64,000 bases of DNA from Hongsoonwoonella zoysiae (GCF_013266695.1 NZ_JABRXF010000003.1:434001-498000); one strand, 5' to 3'; numbered from the stretch's first letter, positions 8,922-19,370 are shown. A program made the numbers and translations. The notes: a model not told the origin generated them from the letters alone.

Positions 8922-9752
8922 TCAGCCCTTCATGGCGGCAGCTTCGTCGAGCGCGGCGAGCTGCGTCGCCGCCAGGCGCCCGCCATATGTCTTCTGCAGG
9001 TTTTCCGCCGTAAAGGCATCTGCAACCGGGCCGGCGGCGACAGTGCCGCCGTTCAGGAACAGGACGTGCGAGAAATAGACAGGCACCGTTTCCAGATCAT
9101 GATGGACGACAAGCACTGTCTTGCCCTCTGAAAGAAGCTTCTTGAGCACGTCGACAATCGCCCGCTCCGTCGCGGCGTCAACTCCGGCAAAGGGCTCATC
9201 CATCAGGTAGACCCTGGCATCCTGCGCAAGCGCGCGGGCCAGGAACACCCGTTGCTGCTGGCCTCCGGAAAGCTGCCCTATCTGTCGGTCGGCGAAGGCC
9301 TCCATGCCGACAAGCGCCAGCATTTCGTGCGCCCGCTCTTTGTCGCGCCGTCCTGGCCAGCGCAGCCAGCCAATCCGCCGGTAAAGCCCCATCGTCACGA
9401 CGTCGAGCGCGGTTGCGGGAAAATCCCAGTCGACGGATGAGCGTTGCGGCACATAGGCGATATCGCGGCGCGCCTCGTCGATCGGCCGCCCGAAGACGCC
9501 AACCTCGCCAGAAAGCTTCGGAATGAGACCGAGGGAGCCTTTGAGGAACGTGGATTTTCCCGCACCGTTGGGCCCGACAATCGCCGTCAGTTCGCCTTCA
9601 GGGGCCGTAAAGCTCGCGTTCCAGAGCACGGGCTTGCGGTCGTAGGCAACCGTCAGGCCCGATACGGAAAAAGGGCTCTTCGGGTCGAGCGTTGCGCTCT
9701 GACCGGCTTCTTTCAGGCCCCTTCCGCCGGTATTTGCCGCCTGATCCATCAC
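8922..9752 (-). CDS. sitB: Manganese/zinc ABC transporter ATP-binding protein (SitB/MntB-like)
   Basis: Cytoplasmic ATPase of the metal importer, 276 aa. Walker A is GPNGAGKST (about 59-67), the signature is LSGGQQQR, Walker B is [12 protein letters not shown], and the switch His is in VVHHDLE. About 25 residues precede the usual start of the domain ([13 protein letters not shown]). It overlaps the binding-protein gene by 4 bp and precedes the two permease genes. Confidence 0.92.
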   Translation of the reverse strand: MMDQAANTGGRGLKEAGQSATLDPKSPFSVSGLTVAYDRKPVLWNASFTAPEGELTAIVGPNGAGKSTFLKGSLGLIPKLSGEVGVFGRPIDEARRDIAYVPQRSSVDWDFPATALDVVTMGLYRRIGWLRWPGRRDKERAHEMLALVGMEAFADRQIGQLSGGQQQRVFLARALAQDARVYLMDEPFAGVDAATERAIVDVLKKLLSEGKTVLVVHHDLETVPVYFSHVLFLNGGTVAAGPVADAFTAENLQKTYGGRLAATQLAALDEAAAMKG

Positions 9753-10726
9753 AGCCCCGCCCCCAGCTTGGCATCCATGCCGCGTTCGGGCGCGTCGCCG
9801 CCAAGCGCCAGCGCAATGCGTGTCACGTTGTGATCGATCATTCCGATATAGGTTCCTTCGTAGGTCCCGGGCGCGCCCATGGCGTCGGAGAAGAGTTCAC
9901 CGCCGATCTTAACATCATGGCCTTGCGCCGCAGCGCCCTCGACGAGTGCCTTCACATTGCGCTCGGACACCGAGGATTCCACAAACACAGCCCCGACGTC
10001 GCGGCTGACGATGAGGTTCACAAGTTCCTCAACTCGCTGCAGTCCGGCTTCGCTTTGGGTGGAGATGCCTTGCACGCCGAGCACCTCGATACCGTAGTCG
10101 CGCCCGAGGTAGCCGAAGGCGTCATGCGCGGTCACCAGAATGCGCTGTTCTTCGGGTATGCTTGCTATGACGTCGCTGGCATAGGCATGGAGACGATCCA
10201 TCTCCGCCAGATAGACCTTGGCATTTTTCTCGAAGGTCGCCTTGCCGTCGGGGTCGAGTTCGCCGAGCGACGCCTGGATTCCGGCAACCACCTGGCGCCA
10301 GAGTTTCGGGCTCATCCACACGTGCGGGTCGAAACGGTCCTCGTAGGTTTCGCTCGCGCGCCTTTCCTCGACCGGGATCACTTCGGCGGCGAAAATGACG
10401 GGCTTGCGTTCTTTCAGCTTCAGGAGAAGCTCCTCAAGCTGCGCCTCCAGGTAAAGGCCGTTTGCGAATATGGCGTCGGCCCTGCCCATCTTCACCACGT
10501 CGGATCGCGTCTGCCAGTAGGAGTGTGGATCGACCCCCTCCCCGATCAGGTTCGTAACCTCGACACGGTCTCCGCCGATGCGCTGGACGGCATCCCCGAT
10601 CATACCCACCGTTGTGACGATGTTCAGCTTTTCCACGGCCTTAACCGGCGAAACCGCAAGGATTGCCGCACCGGCGACCGCCAACATCGCTGTCAAAAAA
10701 GCCCGTCGAACCAACACCATCCACAT
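9749..10726 (-). CDS. sitA: Manganese/zinc ABC transporter substrate-binding protein (SitA/MntA-like)
   Basis: Cluster A-I periplasmic metal-binding protein, 325 aa. The signal peptide spans residues 1 to about 30 ([20 protein letters not shown], cleavage near VKA). Expected metal ligands are visible: His in GVDPHSYW, His in FDPHVWMSP, Glu in the SVSE segment, and Asp in the C-terminal MIDHN segment. There is no long His-rich loop, which favours Mn/Fe (SitA/MntA) over ZnuA. First gene of the operon; a palindromic operator candidate lies about 50 bp upstream. Confidence 0.9.
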   Translation of the reverse strand: MWMVLVRRAFLTAMLAVAGAAILAVSPVKAVEKLNIVTTVGMIGDAVQRIGGDRVEVTNLIGEGVDPHSYWQTRSDVVKMGRADAIFANGLYLEAQLEELLLKLKERKPVIFAAEVIPVEERRASETYEDRFDPHVWMSPKLWRQVVAGIQASLGELDPDGKATFEKNAKVYLAEMDRLHAYASDVIASIPEEQRILVTAHDAFGYLGRDYGIEVLGVQGISTQSEAGLQRVEELVNLIVSRDVGAVFVESSVSERNVKALVEGAAAQGHDVKIGGELFSDAMGAPGTYEGTYIGMIDHNVTRIALALGGDAPERGMDAKLGAGL

Positions 10727-10775
10727 TCCTCCACATGAAATCGTGGTCGTCCATCAAACACTGCGGTCATCGTAA

Positions 10776-10792
10776 TTGCAAATAGTTCGCAA
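10776..10792 (-). promoter_or_regulatory. Candidate metalloregulator operator (Mur/MntR type) upstream of sitA
   Basis: A 17-bp imperfect palindrome, TTGCAAATAGTTCGCAA, with 6 of 8 base pairs matching, lies 50-66 bp upstream of the sitA start in an A/T-rich stretch. Rhizobial sit/mnt operons are known to be repressed by the Fur-family protein Mur (or by MntR) through A/T-rich palindromes with TGCAA-like ends. The assignment is by resemblance and position. Confidence 0.45.
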
Positions 10793-10950
10793 AAGCAATG
10801 GCAACTTTTGAAATGCCCGCACACTCATAAACGCTGCGGAAACAAGCGAATCGGGTTGCTTTCGCCACCTTGATGGTTCAATTCACGATGAAGTTATTTA
10901 CGCGGATCGCCGGTTATAAGATTTACGGGCCCACCAAACGAAAGGCTGTC

Positions 10951-11859
10951 ATGAGCGATCTGGTCCACGAGCGGCACTTCGACCCCCGGCACGGTGAGGC
11001 GGTCGGCTTGAGCGACGCGGTGCGCCGCATCACCGCGCGCAACCCGAGTCCGTTCACCTTTCATGGCACGAACACCTATCTGGTCGGCCGCTCCGAGATC
11101 GCCGTCATCGATCCGGGCCCCGAAGATGAAACCCATGTCGCGAACATTCTCGCAGCCGCCGGGCGCGCGCCCATTGCCGCCATCCTGGTTTCACATACTC
11201 ACCGCGACCATTCGCCCGCGGCGCGCATGCTGAAAGCATTGACCGGCGCCCCTGTCATCGGCTGTGCGCCCCATCTCGCCGCTCGCCCCCTTCTCAAAGG
11301 CGAAATCAACCCGCTGGACGCGAGTTCGGACTCCGAGCATTCACCGGACCGAGTGATGAAAGAGGGCGACGCGATCATGGTGGACGGGCTAAAGCTAACG
11401 GCCCTTGAAACGCCCGGTCATACCGCCAACCACCTTTGTTTCGCACTCGATGAAGGGGACATTCTCTTCTCCGCCGATCACGTCATGGCCTGGTCGACAT
11501 CCATCATCGCCCCGCCCGACGGCTCCATGCGCGCCTATATGGCTTCCCTCGACAAGCTCATGAAGCGTGACAACCGCATCTACTTCCCCGGCCATGGCGG
11601 TCCGGTGAACGAACCGCAAAGATACCTGCGCGGGCTGAAGGCACATCGCCACCAGCGCGCGGCGGCGATCCTGCGCCGGCTTGCCGCCGGTGACCGCTTC
11701 ATTCCGGAGATGGTCGAGAAAATCTACGCTTCCACGGACAAACGCCTGCATAAGGCCGCCGCCCTGTCGGTTCTGGCGCAGATGGAGGCGCTGGTTGAGG
11801 AAGGAAAGGTCATGGCAAATGGTCCCGTAACCCTCGGCACCGCATACCGCCTCGCCTGA
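10951..11859 (+). CDS. MBL-fold metallo-hydrolase (LACTB2/glyoxalase II-like)
   Basis: A 302-aa metallo-beta-lactamase-fold enzyme. The ATG at 10951 is preferred, with AAAGG 6 nt upstream; an in-frame ATG at 10870 would add 27 non-conserved residues. Zinc motifs appear in order: HTHRDH (82-87), His in ETPGHTANH, Asp in FSADHVMAW, and His in YFPGHGGPV. The C-terminal about 70 residues are a helical, winged-helix-like domain as in LACTB2 and RNA-cleaving relatives. The substrate cannot be told. It is divergent from the sit operon. Confidence 0.85.
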   Translation: MSDLVHERHFDPRHGEAVGLSDAVRRITARNPSPFTFHGTNTYLVGRSEIAVIDPGPEDETHVANILAAAGRAPIAAILVSHTHRDHSPAARMLKALTGAPVIGCAPHLAARPLLKGEINPLDASSDSEHSPDRVMKEGDAIMVDGLKLTALETPGHTANHLCFALDEGDILFSADHVMAWSTSIIAPPDGSMRAYMASLDKLMKRDNRIYFPGHGGPVNEPQRYLRGLKAHRHQRAAAILRRLAAGDRFIPEMVEKIYASTDKRLHKAAALSVLAQMEALVEEGKVMANGPVTLGTAYRLA

Positions 11860-11948
11860 ACTCCGGCCGAATTTGCTTGTCATCGGAAGCTTTTCGGGAA
11901 TTTGTAATCGATCGGCAATTTGCCGCGATCGAGAAGGATTTTGCCAGC

Positions 11949-12656
11949 ATGTCCATTCGCGCGGTTCTTTTCGACAAGGACGGAACGCTCGTCGATTTTC
12001 ACAAGACATGGGCACCGACTTTTCATGCCTTGATCGAAGAGGTTACAGGAAAGGACTGGACGCAGATGCTGCGCCTGAGCGAGGCTTGCGAATACGACCT
12101 TGAAAATCGCACCTTCCTTCCGGGTTCACGCGCCATCGCGGGAACGAACGACGATTTCATCGATGCCTGGGTTGAAATTCTCGGGCTGTCCGACAGTCAG
12201 GCCTTTTTGAGGGAGATGGACGAGGCGCTTGGCCGCTTCAGCCTCGACCATGTCTCGCCGTTCGACGATCTCATCCATGTGCTTGACCGCCTTGCCGGCC
12301 AAGATATCGTGCTCGGCATCGCCACGAACGATGCAGAGGTGTCAGCCAGGGCCCAGTTGCAGGCGATGGGCATCGCCGAAAGGTTTCCCCATCTCTATGG
12401 CTATGACAGCGGCCACGGGGCGAAGCCGGATCCCGGCATGGTCCACGCGTTCTGCGAAGCCGCACGCGTCTTGCCGGGCGAAGTGGTGATGGTCGGCGAC
12501 AGCTTGCACGACATGCACGCCGGCCGGGCGGCCGGTACCCGGACGTTGGCGGTTACGACCGGGCCCACCGGCCGCGATGTCCTCCTTCCTCACGCGGATC
12601 ACGTGGCCGATAGCCTTACCGATGGCTGCTTCTGGATCGAGAGTTTGAGGACATAA
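11949..12656 (+). CDS. HAD-superfamily phosphatase (Gph-like, subfamily IA)
   Basis: A 235-aa phosphohydrolase. Motif I is FDKDGTLVDF, with the nucleophile Asp9 and acid/base Asp11; motif II is the Thr in IATNDAEV; motif III Lys is in HGAKPDPGM; motif IV is VMVGDSLHD. A helical cap follows motif I (type C1), as in phosphoglycolate phosphatases. The start at 11949 has GAAGGA upstream and puts motif I at the N-terminus as expected; an upstream ATG at 11877 is less likely. It lies 89 bp after the MBL hydrolase gene. Confidence 0.85.
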   Translation: MSIRAVLFDKDGTLVDFHKTWAPTFHALIEEVTGKDWTQMLRLSEACEYDLENRTFLPGSRAIAGTNDDFIDAWVEILGLSDSQAFLREMDEALGRFSLDHVSPFDDLIHVLDRLAGQDIVLGIATNDAEVSARAQLQAMGIAERFPHLYGYDSGHGAKPDPGMVHAFCEAARVLPGEVVMVGDSLHDMHAGRAAGTRTLAVTTGPTGRDVLLPHADHVADSLTDGCFWIESLRT

Positions 12657-12754
12657 GGCGAGGGATTCACTGGACAGGCTTCTCCTTCGGCACATAGATT
12701 TCGAAAAACGACGGCCCCACCGAACCGAGGCCGGCCTTCCCGAGGAGACTGCCC

Positions 12755-14392
12755 ATGCCTTCACCCGCCATGCCGGGCCTGATGCAGGACTGGCCGCTCA
12801 CCTGCAACCGCATTCTCGACCATGCGGCGATCCAGCATCCGAACCGGGACATCGTCTCCCGCAGCGTCGAAGGTGAAATTCACCGCACGACCTATCGTGA
12901 ATTGCGCGCCCGCGCCTTGCGGCTTGCCAAGCGGCTGGAAAAATGGGGCCTGAAGGAAGGCGAGCGGGCGGCGACCCTTGCCTGGAACACATGGCGTCAT
13001 ATGGAAGCCTGGTACGGTGTCATGGGCGTCGGCGGCATTTATCATACCGTCAATCCGCGCCTGTTCCCCGATCAGATTGCCTGGATCGTCAACCACGCCG
13101 AAGACCGGCTGATCTTGGTCGACTCGACCTTCGTTCCCCTCCTGGAGAACATCTGGCCGCAGTTGAAGACGATCGAACTCGTCGTGGTGCTGACAAACGC
13201 TGCCCACATGCCGGGCACCTCGCTCCCCGCCGTCCCTTACGAAGAGTGGCTGGCGGAAGTCGATGGCGATTTCGCGTGGAAAGCGCTTGACGAGCGCGCC
13301 GCCGCCGGCATGTGCTACACCTCCGGCACGACGGGAAATCCGAAGGGTGTCGTCTATTCGCACCGCTCCAACGTGCTCCATGCGATGTCGGCCAGCGTGC
13401 CCGATATGCTGGGCCTTTCCTCCCGTGACCGGGTCATGCCGGTTGTTCCACTTTTTCACGCCAACGGTTGGTCGCTCGCATTCAGCGCGCCGATGGCCGG
13501 GTCCGCCCTCGTCCTTCCGGGCCCGCGGATGGACGGCGAGGCGATCTGGGAACTGCTTGATAGAGAACACGTAACGCTCACCGCAGCCGTCCCCACCGTC
13601 TGGCTGATGCTGCTGCAATACCTGGAAACGACCGGAATGACGCTTCCCTGGCTCGAACGCGTGGTGATCGGCGGCTCCGCCTGCCCGCGCGCGATGACGG
13701 AGAAATTCGAGAACGTCTACAATGTCCGCGTCATGCATGCCTGGGGCATGACGGAGATGAGCCCGATCGGTTCCGTCTGCACGTTGAAGCCGGAAGTTGC
13801 TGATGTCGATGGTTCCGCACTTCTCGACATTCAGGAAAAACAGGGGCACGCCCCCTTCGGCGTGGAAATGAAGATCACTGACGACGATGGCAATCCCAGG
13901 CCCTGGGACGGCAGGACGTTCGGCAGGTTGAAGGTTCGCGGGCCAGCCGTCGCAAGCTCCTATTTCAAGGGCGACGGCGGCGAAATCCTCGACGACGAGG
14001 GATATTTCGACACCGGCGACGTCGCTCACATCGACGAGTTCGGCTACATGCAGATCACCGACCGCGCCAAGGACGTGATCAAGTCGGGCGGGGAGTGGAT
14101 TTCCACGATCGATCTCGAAAACATCGCCGTCGGCCATCCCGATGTCGCCGAAGCCGCGGTGATCGGCGTGGCGCATCCCAAGTGGGACGAGCGGCCTCTG
14201 CTCGTCATCGTTCCGCGTGAGGGAAAATCGCCGGACAAGGCGGATGTGCTTGCCTTCATGGACGGCAAGATCGCCAAATGGTGGATGCCCAACGACGTCG
14301 TAATAGTTGATGAAATCCCGCATACGGCGACGGGCAAGATTAAGAAGACAAAGCTCCGCGAGCAGTTCTCGGATTATTCCTTCCCGGATTAG
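12755..14392 (+). CDS. Acyl-CoA ligase, DmdB/AlkK-like medium-chain AMP-forming
   Basis: A 545-aa ANL-superfamily ligase that activates a carboxylic acid with ATP and CoA. The P-loop-like motif is [11 protein letters not shown] (188-198). [37 protein letters not shown] and the catalytic C-terminal Lys in TATGKIKK are all present, so it should be active. From memory of family sequences, segments such as [12 protein letters not shown] and [11 protein letters not shown] closely resemble DmdB (3-methylmercaptopropionate-CoA ligase) of Ruegeria and the AlkK group. It stands alone, so substrate is open: medium-chain fatty acid or methylmercaptopropionate. Confidence 0.85.
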   Translation: MPSPAMPGLMQDWPLTCNRILDHAAIQHPNRDIVSRSVEGEIHRTTYRELRARALRLAKRLEKWGLKEGERAATLAWNTWRHMEAWYGVMGVGGIYHTVNPRLFPDQIAWIVNHAEDRLILVDSTFVPLLENIWPQLKTIELVVVLTNAAHMPGTSLPAVPYEEWLAEVDGDFAWKALDERAAAGMCYTSGTTGNPKGVVYSHRSNVLHAMSASVPDMLGLSSRDRVMPVVPLFHANGWSLAFSAPMAGSALVLPGPRMDGEAIWELLDREHVTLTAAVPTVWLMLLQYLETTGMTLPWLERVVIGGSACPRAMTEKFENVYNVRVMHAWGMTEMSPIGSVCTLKPEVADVDGSALLDIQEKQGHAPFGVEMKITDDDGNPRPWDGRTFGRLKVRGPAVASSYFKGDGGEILDDEGYFDTGDVAHIDEFGYMQITDRAKDVIKSGGEWISTIDLENIAVGHPDVAEAAVIGVAHPKWDERPLLVIVPREGKSPDKADVLAFMDGKIAKWWMPNDVVIVDEIPHTATGKIKKTKLREQFSDYSFPD

Positions 14393-14507
14393 GCCGAAGG
14401 CTTCCAGCGTGCTTCGCAAACGTGCTAAACGGTCGTGATGCCACGATGTTTCCTCGCGGTTTGCCTGTACGAAGGGACGCCGGGGCGGTTGTTTGCACGG
14501 GCGGAGC

Positions 14508-15476
14508 ATGCATAAGCACATTCCCATTCGCCGGCCCAGGACGGCGCGGATCGGCTATCGGGCCGGCCTCTTCGCCGTGCCCGTGCTGGTGGTTGGCGCC
14601 CTGGCTCATCGTGCCGGCATGATTTCGGAAATCGAGCTCCTGCCAATCATGGCATTCGGCTTCGCGCTCGGTGCCGTCGCCGTCGTCGCGAGCCTAATCG
14701 CGCTTGTCTCGCTTTGGGAAAAGGGCGGCGTCGGCTGGAGTGCCGCGGTACGCGGCGTGATTTACGGTGGAATTGCGCTCGTGCCACTCAGCTTCGGGCT
14801 TTACGGCCTTCTCGCCTACCCCAGGCTTGCCGACATCAGCACCGACATCGAAAATCCGCCGATGCTTGTGGATTATGACCGGCCCGAACCGAGCGAAGCC
14901 GACAGGCAGTTGCAGCGGGAGGCCTATTCCGACCTCGTCCCCCGTCGTTTCCGGGTATTGCCGGAGGAACTTCACAACGCCGCCCGGCAGGTGGTGGAGC
15001 GAAACGGCTGGACGGTCACCTCCCAAACCCCGCCGGACTTGCGGGGCGTGCCAAGCCGGATCCAGGCGGAAGTGCGAACGCTGCTTTTTGGCTTTACGGA
15101 TTATATCGCAATCCGCGTCGAACCGGATCCCTTCGGCGCCCGCCTTGATGTACGTTCCGCGTCCCTTGTCGGCGAGCACGATCTCGGCGCCAATGCCGAG
15201 CGCATCCGGATCTTCCAGGAAGATCTCGATGCCGTACTGCTCGAAGCTTTCGGAGCGCTTGAGCCCATCTCCGAAGACGAGGAGGCACCTCCCCCACCGC
15301 CCGAATTGCCCCTGCTCTCCGAAGTTCCCTATGAGGAGCGCCTCGGCCCGCCGCCCTTGCCGGTCGTAAAGCCTGCACCGGGCGAGCAGGAGACAGACGG
15401 CGAGTTGATCGACCCTCTGGAGGAATTTCCGGAGGATCTTCGCGAGATTTACGTTGACGAGCCAGCCGAGGGCTAA
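14508..15476 (+). CDS. DUF1499 family membrane protein
   Basis: A protein of about 322 aa. Three hydrophobic segments lie in the first 120 residues ([61 protein letters not shown]). A DUF1499 domain follows (about 135-255), then a proline/acid-rich tail ([14 protein letters not shown]). The domain function is not established. The ATG at 14508 follows GGGCGGAG very closely; a TTG at 14493 is an alternative start. The 26-bp gap to the aminotransferase gene downstream suggests co-transcription. Confidence 0.8.
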   Translation: MHKHIPIRRPRTARIGYRAGLFAVPVLVVGALAHRAGMISEIELLPIMAFGFALGAVAVVASLIALVSLWEKGGVGWSAAVRGVIYGGIALVPLSFGLYGLLAYPRLADISTDIENPPMLVDYDRPEPSEADRQLQREAYSDLVPRRFRVLPEELHNAARQVVERNGWTVTSQTPPDLRGVPSRIQAEVRTLLFGFTDYIAIRVEPDPFGARLDVRSASLVGEHDLGANAERIRIFQEDLDAVLLEAFGALEPISEDEEAPPPPPELPLLSEVPYEERLGPPPLPVVKPAPGEQETDGELIDPLEEFPEDLREIYVDEPAEG

Positions 15477-15502
15477 ACCTTTTTCCCGAAAGGATGACGA
15501 GA

Positions 15503-16885
15503 ATGCCGCTGACCAATGTTCAGACGCGCGACGTGGAAGCTCTTCTTCACCCCTATACCCCCCTTCACAAGCTGCGTGAAACGGGTCCATTGGTGCTTGA
15601 CCATGGCGAGGGCGTGTATGTCTACGATACGCAGGGAAAGCGTTATATCGAGGGCATGTCTGGGCTGTGGTGCGCCGGCCTCGGCTTCGGCGACAAGGAG
15701 TTGATCGAAGCTGCGAAGGAGCAGCTCGACCGCCTCCCCTATTACCACCTTTTTGGCGGTAAGAGCGTGGAGCCGGCGATCGAGCTTGCCGAAAAACTGA
15801 AGGAAATAGCCCCTTTCGAGGCTTCCAAGGTGTTCTTCACCTCATCTGGCTCGGAAGCCAACGATACCCAGGTGAAGCTTGCTTGGTACTACAATAATGC
15901 CCGAGGCCGGCCGGAGAAGAAAAAGATCATCTCGCGCCAGAAGGCCTATCACGGGGTGACGATCGTATCGGCCTCGCTCACGGGCCTGCCCAACAACCAC
16001 TGCGATTTCGACCTTCCGGTCGACCGGATCCTGCATACCGATTGCCCGCATCACTATCGCTTCGGCGAACCCGGCGAAACGGAGCAGGAATTCACTGCCC
16101 GTATCGTGCGAAACCTCGAAGATCTCATCGCACGTGAGGGGCCGGACACGATCGCGGCTTTCATTGCCGAGCCTATCATGGGTGCCGGCGGCGTCATCGT
16201 ACCGCCGGCGGGATATTTCGAGGCGGTGCAGGCGGTGCTTACCGAGCACGATATCCTTTTCATCGCGGATGAGGTGATCACCGGTTTCGGGCGCACCGGC
16301 AACTGGTGGGGAAGCGAGACCTTCGGCATCGCGCCGGACACCGTTTCGGTCGCAAAGCAGCTCACCTCCGCTTACGCCCCGCTCGGCGCGGTCATGATCT
16401 CCGATGACCTTTACCAGGCCTTCGTCGAGGAATCGGCGAAAATCGGCGTCTTCGGCCACGGCTTCACATACGGCGGGCATCCGCTTGGCTGCGCGCTCGG
16501 CGTCAAGGCCATCGAGATTTATCAGAGCCGCGACATCCTCGCCCGCGTCCGTGCCCTTGCGCCATATTTCCAGGAGCGTCTGGAGCGTCTGCGCGATCAT
16601 CCGGTCGTAGGCGAAGTACGTTTCAAAGGGCTCGTCGGCGGCGTGGAGCTTGTTGCGGACAAGGCGACGAAACGTCCCTTCGCCGCGAATCACGCTGTCG
16701 GTGGCATTTGCGCCAAGCATCTGGAAAACCACGGCGCGATCCTGCGCGCCATCGGCGACACGATCGCCCTTTGCCCTCCGATGGTCATCACAAGTGAAGA
16801 GCTTTCGGAGTTGTTCGACAGCCTGGAAAAGGCGCTCGACGATACCGAGGCGACGGTGAAGCGAAACAACCTGCGCCAGGTATAA
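15503..16885 (+). CDS. Class III (omega) aminotransferase, PLP-dependent
   Basis: A 460-aa fold-type I PLP enzyme transferring amino groups between an omega-amine (for example beta-alanine, GABA, putrescine or taurine) and a keto acid such as pyruvate. The PLP-binding segment TSSGSEAND, the Asp of [14 protein letters not shown] that holds the pyridine nitrogen, and the Schiff-base Lys in [14 protein letters not shown] are all present. The ATG at 15503 has AAAGGA 8 nt upstream; an ATG at 15494 overlaps that site. The exact amine substrate cannot be read from sequence, and no transporter or regulator is adjacent. Confidence 0.88.
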   Translation: MPLTNVQTRDVEALLHPYTPLHKLRETGPLVLDHGEGVYVYDTQGKRYIEGMSGLWCAGLGFGDKELIEAAKEQLDRLPYYHLFGGKSVEPAIELAEKLKEIAPFEASKVFFTSSGSEANDTQVKLAWYYNNARGRPEKKKIISRQKAYHGVTIVSASLTGLPNNHCDFDLPVDRILHTDCPHHYRFGEPGETEQEFTARIVRNLEDLIAREGPDTIAAFIAEPIMGAGGVIVPPAGYFEAVQAVLTEHDILFIADEVITGFGRTGNWWGSETFGIAPDTVSVAKQLTSAYAPLGAVMISDDLYQAFVEESAKIGVFGHGFTYGGHPLGCALGVKAIEIYQSRDILARVRALAPYFQERLERLRDHPVVGEVRFKGLVGGVELVADKATKRPFAANHAVGGICAKHLENHGAILRAIGDTIALCPPMVITSEELSELFDSLEKALDDTEATVKRNNLRQV

Positions 16886-17208
16886 GAATCTGTTTTTTCT
16901 CAAATCTCGTCATTCAGGCGTCGAACTACGGCGCGCCCGTAATGTGGCCGGTCTTTTGCTTCGTTAACCGTCAGGAAATACCGAATTGTAACAATACGAT
17001 AAAGATTGTGACTGGCATCGCGGCAAAGGTAGGCGTCATCCTTACATTTGCCAAGATTGCACACGATGTGTGCAGCCGCACCGTCAAGAGACGGATTCGT
17101 CGGCGAAGGAACGGCAGCGGAAGACTGGAATGGAGGCTCCGGCCCGCACCGCGAAAGCCCGGCGGCAATACCAACGCCGTATGAAGCGGCAAGAAACGGA
17201 CTGTAGTT
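16886..17208 (+). other. Intergenic stretch without a convincing gene
   Basis: About 320 bp between the aminotransferase gene and a small ORF. It is more A/T-rich than its surroundings in the first 200 bp. Short open frames on both strands lack ribosome sites and coding-like codon use. No tRNA or terminator with a T-run was seen. Confidence 0.4.
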
Positions 17209-17358
17209 ATGAGTGCGCAAGTCAAGAAATCGGATGAGCAGGGCCCGCGACCGGAGCTGCAAAAGCTCTACAAGCCAGTCGGCATCCAGGCAATTACCGC
17301 AGCGACGCTCTGCCGCAAGAGTGTGGCTCCCGTGAAGGCGAAGTCGTCGAAGCACTGA
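17209..17358 (+). CDS. Small basic hypothetical protein, 49 aa
   Basis: A short ORF encoding a lysine-rich protein that starts MSAQVKKSDEQG, contains LQKLYKPVGIQAITAATLC and ends AKSSKH. The central (K/R)LYKPxGIxAIxAA pattern recalls very short conserved proteins I associate with Rhizobiales genomes, which supports its being real, but this is from memory. The ribosome site is weak. It lies upstream of corA in an otherwise non-coding 790-bp stretch. Confidence 0.45.
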   Translation: MSAQVKKSDEQGPRPELQKLYKPVGIQAITAATLCRKSVAPVKAKSSKH

Positions 17359-17406
17359 AGCCTGTTTCGTACGGGCATGACGGTTCGCACGACAGGCCAC
17401 GGCCCC

Positions 17407-17577
17407 GGAGCGCTTTCTGACCGGCCGGGTTCGACCGTTCGACAGGAAATCGCTCCAGGAACATTACCTTGAGCAGGCCTCCGGGCGTCTCGCGCCCGCT
17501 CAGAAGATGACCCTACGCCCTGGCCTGGGATAGGCCGCATTCGCGGCCAACTTGAAACCGGCCGATCCCGGACCGGT
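17407..17577 (+). promoter_or_regulatory. Structured leader upstream of corA (candidate Mg2+-responsive or attenuator RNA)
   Basis: A run of stems lies in the 314-bp gene-free stretch before corA. A: GGAGCG 17407-17412 with CGCTCC 17451-17456, extended by TTTCTG/CAGGAAA. B: TGAGC 17470-17474 with GCTCA 17498-17502, enclosing GGGCG/CGCCC. C: GGCCT 17522-17526 with AGGCC 17532-17536. D: GGCCGC 17533-17538 with GCGGCC 17543-17548. E: ACCGG 17557-17561 with CCGGT 17573-17577. C and D share bases 17533-17536 and exclude each other, as in a switch. No known riboswitch consensus was recognised. Confidence 0.4.
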
Positions 17578-17673
17578 CTGCGGGGCGATGCGTATTTTTC
17601 CCTCCCCCTTTTCCGCCGCCGCTTTTGCCCTGAAACTGTGGTGAATGCCGAATCGCAGCCGGGGACAATCGCG

Positions 17674-18648
17674 ATGATAACGGCCTACCTCCCATCGACC
17701 TCCGGAATGGAGCGCGTGCAGGTCGCCGAGGGAAGCCCGGTGCCGACCACCGCCCTTTGGATAGACCTTTACAAACCCACCAACGAAGAGCGCGAGAAAG
17801 CGGAAAAGCTGATCGGCGCTCACATTCCCACCGCCCAGGAAATGTCGCAGATCGAGACGTCCGAGCGGCTCTACGAGGAAGCGGGGGCGCTTGTCATGAC
17901 GATGGTCATGCCCATGGCCGTGCGGGAGCCGGATTTGAAAATTTCCTCGCTCACCTTCGTTCTCAACGCGCGCCGCCTGGTCACCGTGCGCCATGGAGAA
18001 TCCACCTCCGTTGCCATGAGCACCAAACGCGCCCAGGTCGACACCACCGTTCCCCACACCGGCCCGGGCGCAATGTTCCTGCTGCTCGACGCGATAATCG
18101 ATCGCGCGGCCGACGAGGTGGAGAAGGCGTCAGCGGAATTCGACGCCATGTCGCTGAATGTGTTTGAAGGCCGCATAAGCGCACGAAAAAGCCAGGACTA
18201 CAAGGATGCTATCCGGGCGATCGGCCAGATCGGGTTAAAGGTGGCCAGGATGCATGACGTCTGCGCCACCATGTCCCGCCTGCTCCTGTTTCTGTCGCTC
18301 CACCGCAAGACGGTGGCGATGACGCCGGATCAGCAGGCTGCCTGCAAGTCGCTCGGTCGAGACATTCACTCGATCCGCGAGCATGCGGATTCGCTCGACA
18401 ACAAGCTGAATTTCCTGCTCGATGCCACCGTTGGCCTCGTCACGCTGGAGCAAAACCAGATCATCAAGATCTTCTCGGTGCTCGCCGTCATCTTCCTGCC
18501 GCCAACCTTGATCGCCTCCATCTACGGCATGAATTTCGAGAGGATGCCGGAACTGCACTGGGCCTACGGCTATCCCTTCTCGATCGGCGTCATGGTGCTG
18601 TCGGTCTTTCTGACCTTCCTGTTCTTCCGCTGGCGAAAGTTACTGTAG
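17674..18648 (+). CDS. corA: CorA family magnesium/cobalt transporter
   Basis: A 324-aa inner-membrane divalent cation channel. A large cytoplasmic N-terminal domain rich in charged helices is followed by two C-terminal membrane segments (IIKIFSVLAVIFLPPTLIAS and FSIGVMVLSVFLTFLFF). The selectivity motif YGMN sits between them and is followed by the acidic-loop variant FERMPEL. The tail RWRKLL is basic, as in CorA. The start at 17674 (MITAYLP) is preferred over an in-frame GTG at 17638. It converges on pdxH with only 7 bp between stops. Confidence 0.93.
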   Translation: MITAYLPSTSGMERVQVAEGSPVPTTALWIDLYKPTNEEREKAEKLIGAHIPTAQEMSQIETSERLYEEAGALVMTMVMPMAVREPDLKISSLTFVLNARRLVTVRHGESTSVAMSTKRAQVDTTVPHTGPGAMFLLLDAIIDRAADEVEKASAEFDAMSLNVFEGRISARKSQDYKDAIRAIGQIGLKVARMHDVCATMSRLLLFLSLHRKTVAMTPDQQAACKSLGRDIHSIREHADSLDNKLNFLLDATVGLVTLEQNQIIKIFSVLAVIFLPPTLIASIYGMNFERMPELHWAYGYPFSIGVMVLSVFLTFLFFRWRKLL

Positions 18649-18655
18649 CTGCGCC

Positions 18656-19294
18656 TCAGGGGTAGAGACGCAGCTTCTCCCACTTGCCCTCTGGCGTATC
18701 CCGCCTGAAGACGATCCTGTCGTGCAGGCGGAAAGGGCGGTCGTGCCAGAATTCGATCTGGAGGGGAAGGATGCGAAAGCCGGACCAGTGCTCAGGCCGG
18801 GGAATGTCGCCAAATCCGAATTTCGCCGTATAGCGCGCCACTTCCTTTTCCAGTGCGAAGCGGCTTTCAAGCGGGCGCGACTGTTTGGAGGCCCAGGCGC
18901 CGATGCGGCTGCCGCGCGGGCGCGAGCGGTAGTATTCGTCAGCCTCTTCGTCGGGCACGGCTTCCACAACCCCGCGTACGCGAATTTGCCGTCGAAGCGA
19001 TTTCCAGTGGAAACATAGCGCGGCTTTCTTCTGGCCTAGGATTTCCTGTCCCTTCGCGCTTTCCAGGTTCGTATAAAAGACGAAACCTGCATCGTCGAAG
19101 CCCTTCAGGAGAACCATGCGCACATTCGGCAGTCCCGTCTCGTCCACCGTGGCCAGCGCCATGGCGTTCGGGTCGTTCGGCTCGGACTTGCCGGCGTCCT
19201 CAAACCATTCTGCGAACAGCCGGAATGGATTCACAGCTTCCGCAAAGTTACTGTTTGTTAAGAGTTCTGCCGGAATCTCGGAATTGTCCGTCAT
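18656..19294 (-). CDS. pdxH: Pyridoxamine 5'-phosphate oxidase PdxH
   Basis: FMN-dependent oxidase converting pyridoxamine/pyridoxine 5'-phosphate to pyridoxal 5'-phosphate. It is 212 aa from the ATG at 19294, which has GGGAG 6 nt upstream; an ATG at 19306 is possible. FMN and PLP contacts include [47 protein letters not shown] and the C-terminal [16 protein letters not shown], ending KLRLYP as in most PdxH proteins. Divergent from the lipoprotein and dnaJ-like genes, a rhizobial arrangement. Confidence 0.95.
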   Translation of the reverse strand: MTDNSEIPAELLTNSNFAEAVNPFRLFAEWFEDAGKSEPNDPNAMALATVDETGLPNVRMVLLKGFDDAGFVFYTNLESAKGQEILGQKKAALCFHWKSLRRQIRVRGVVEAVPDEEADEYYRSRPRGSRIGAWASKQSRPLESRFALEKEVARYTAKFGFGDIPRPEHWSGFRILPLQIEFWHDRPFRLHDRIVFRRDTPEGKWEKLRLYP

Positions 19295-19370
19295 TGTGGC
19301 TCCCATGAATGCACGGCGCCAGAAAAAGGCTGGAAAAGCGGCCTTGCGGACCCGGAGGTCCCACTAGCCG

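Noticed and set aside
12761-14527. 588-codon open frame on the minus strand across the acyl-CoA ligase gene
   Set aside because: It is the antisense shadow of a G/C-rich gene: the product has no recognisable domain, whereas the plus strand encodes a full ANL ligase with every motif.
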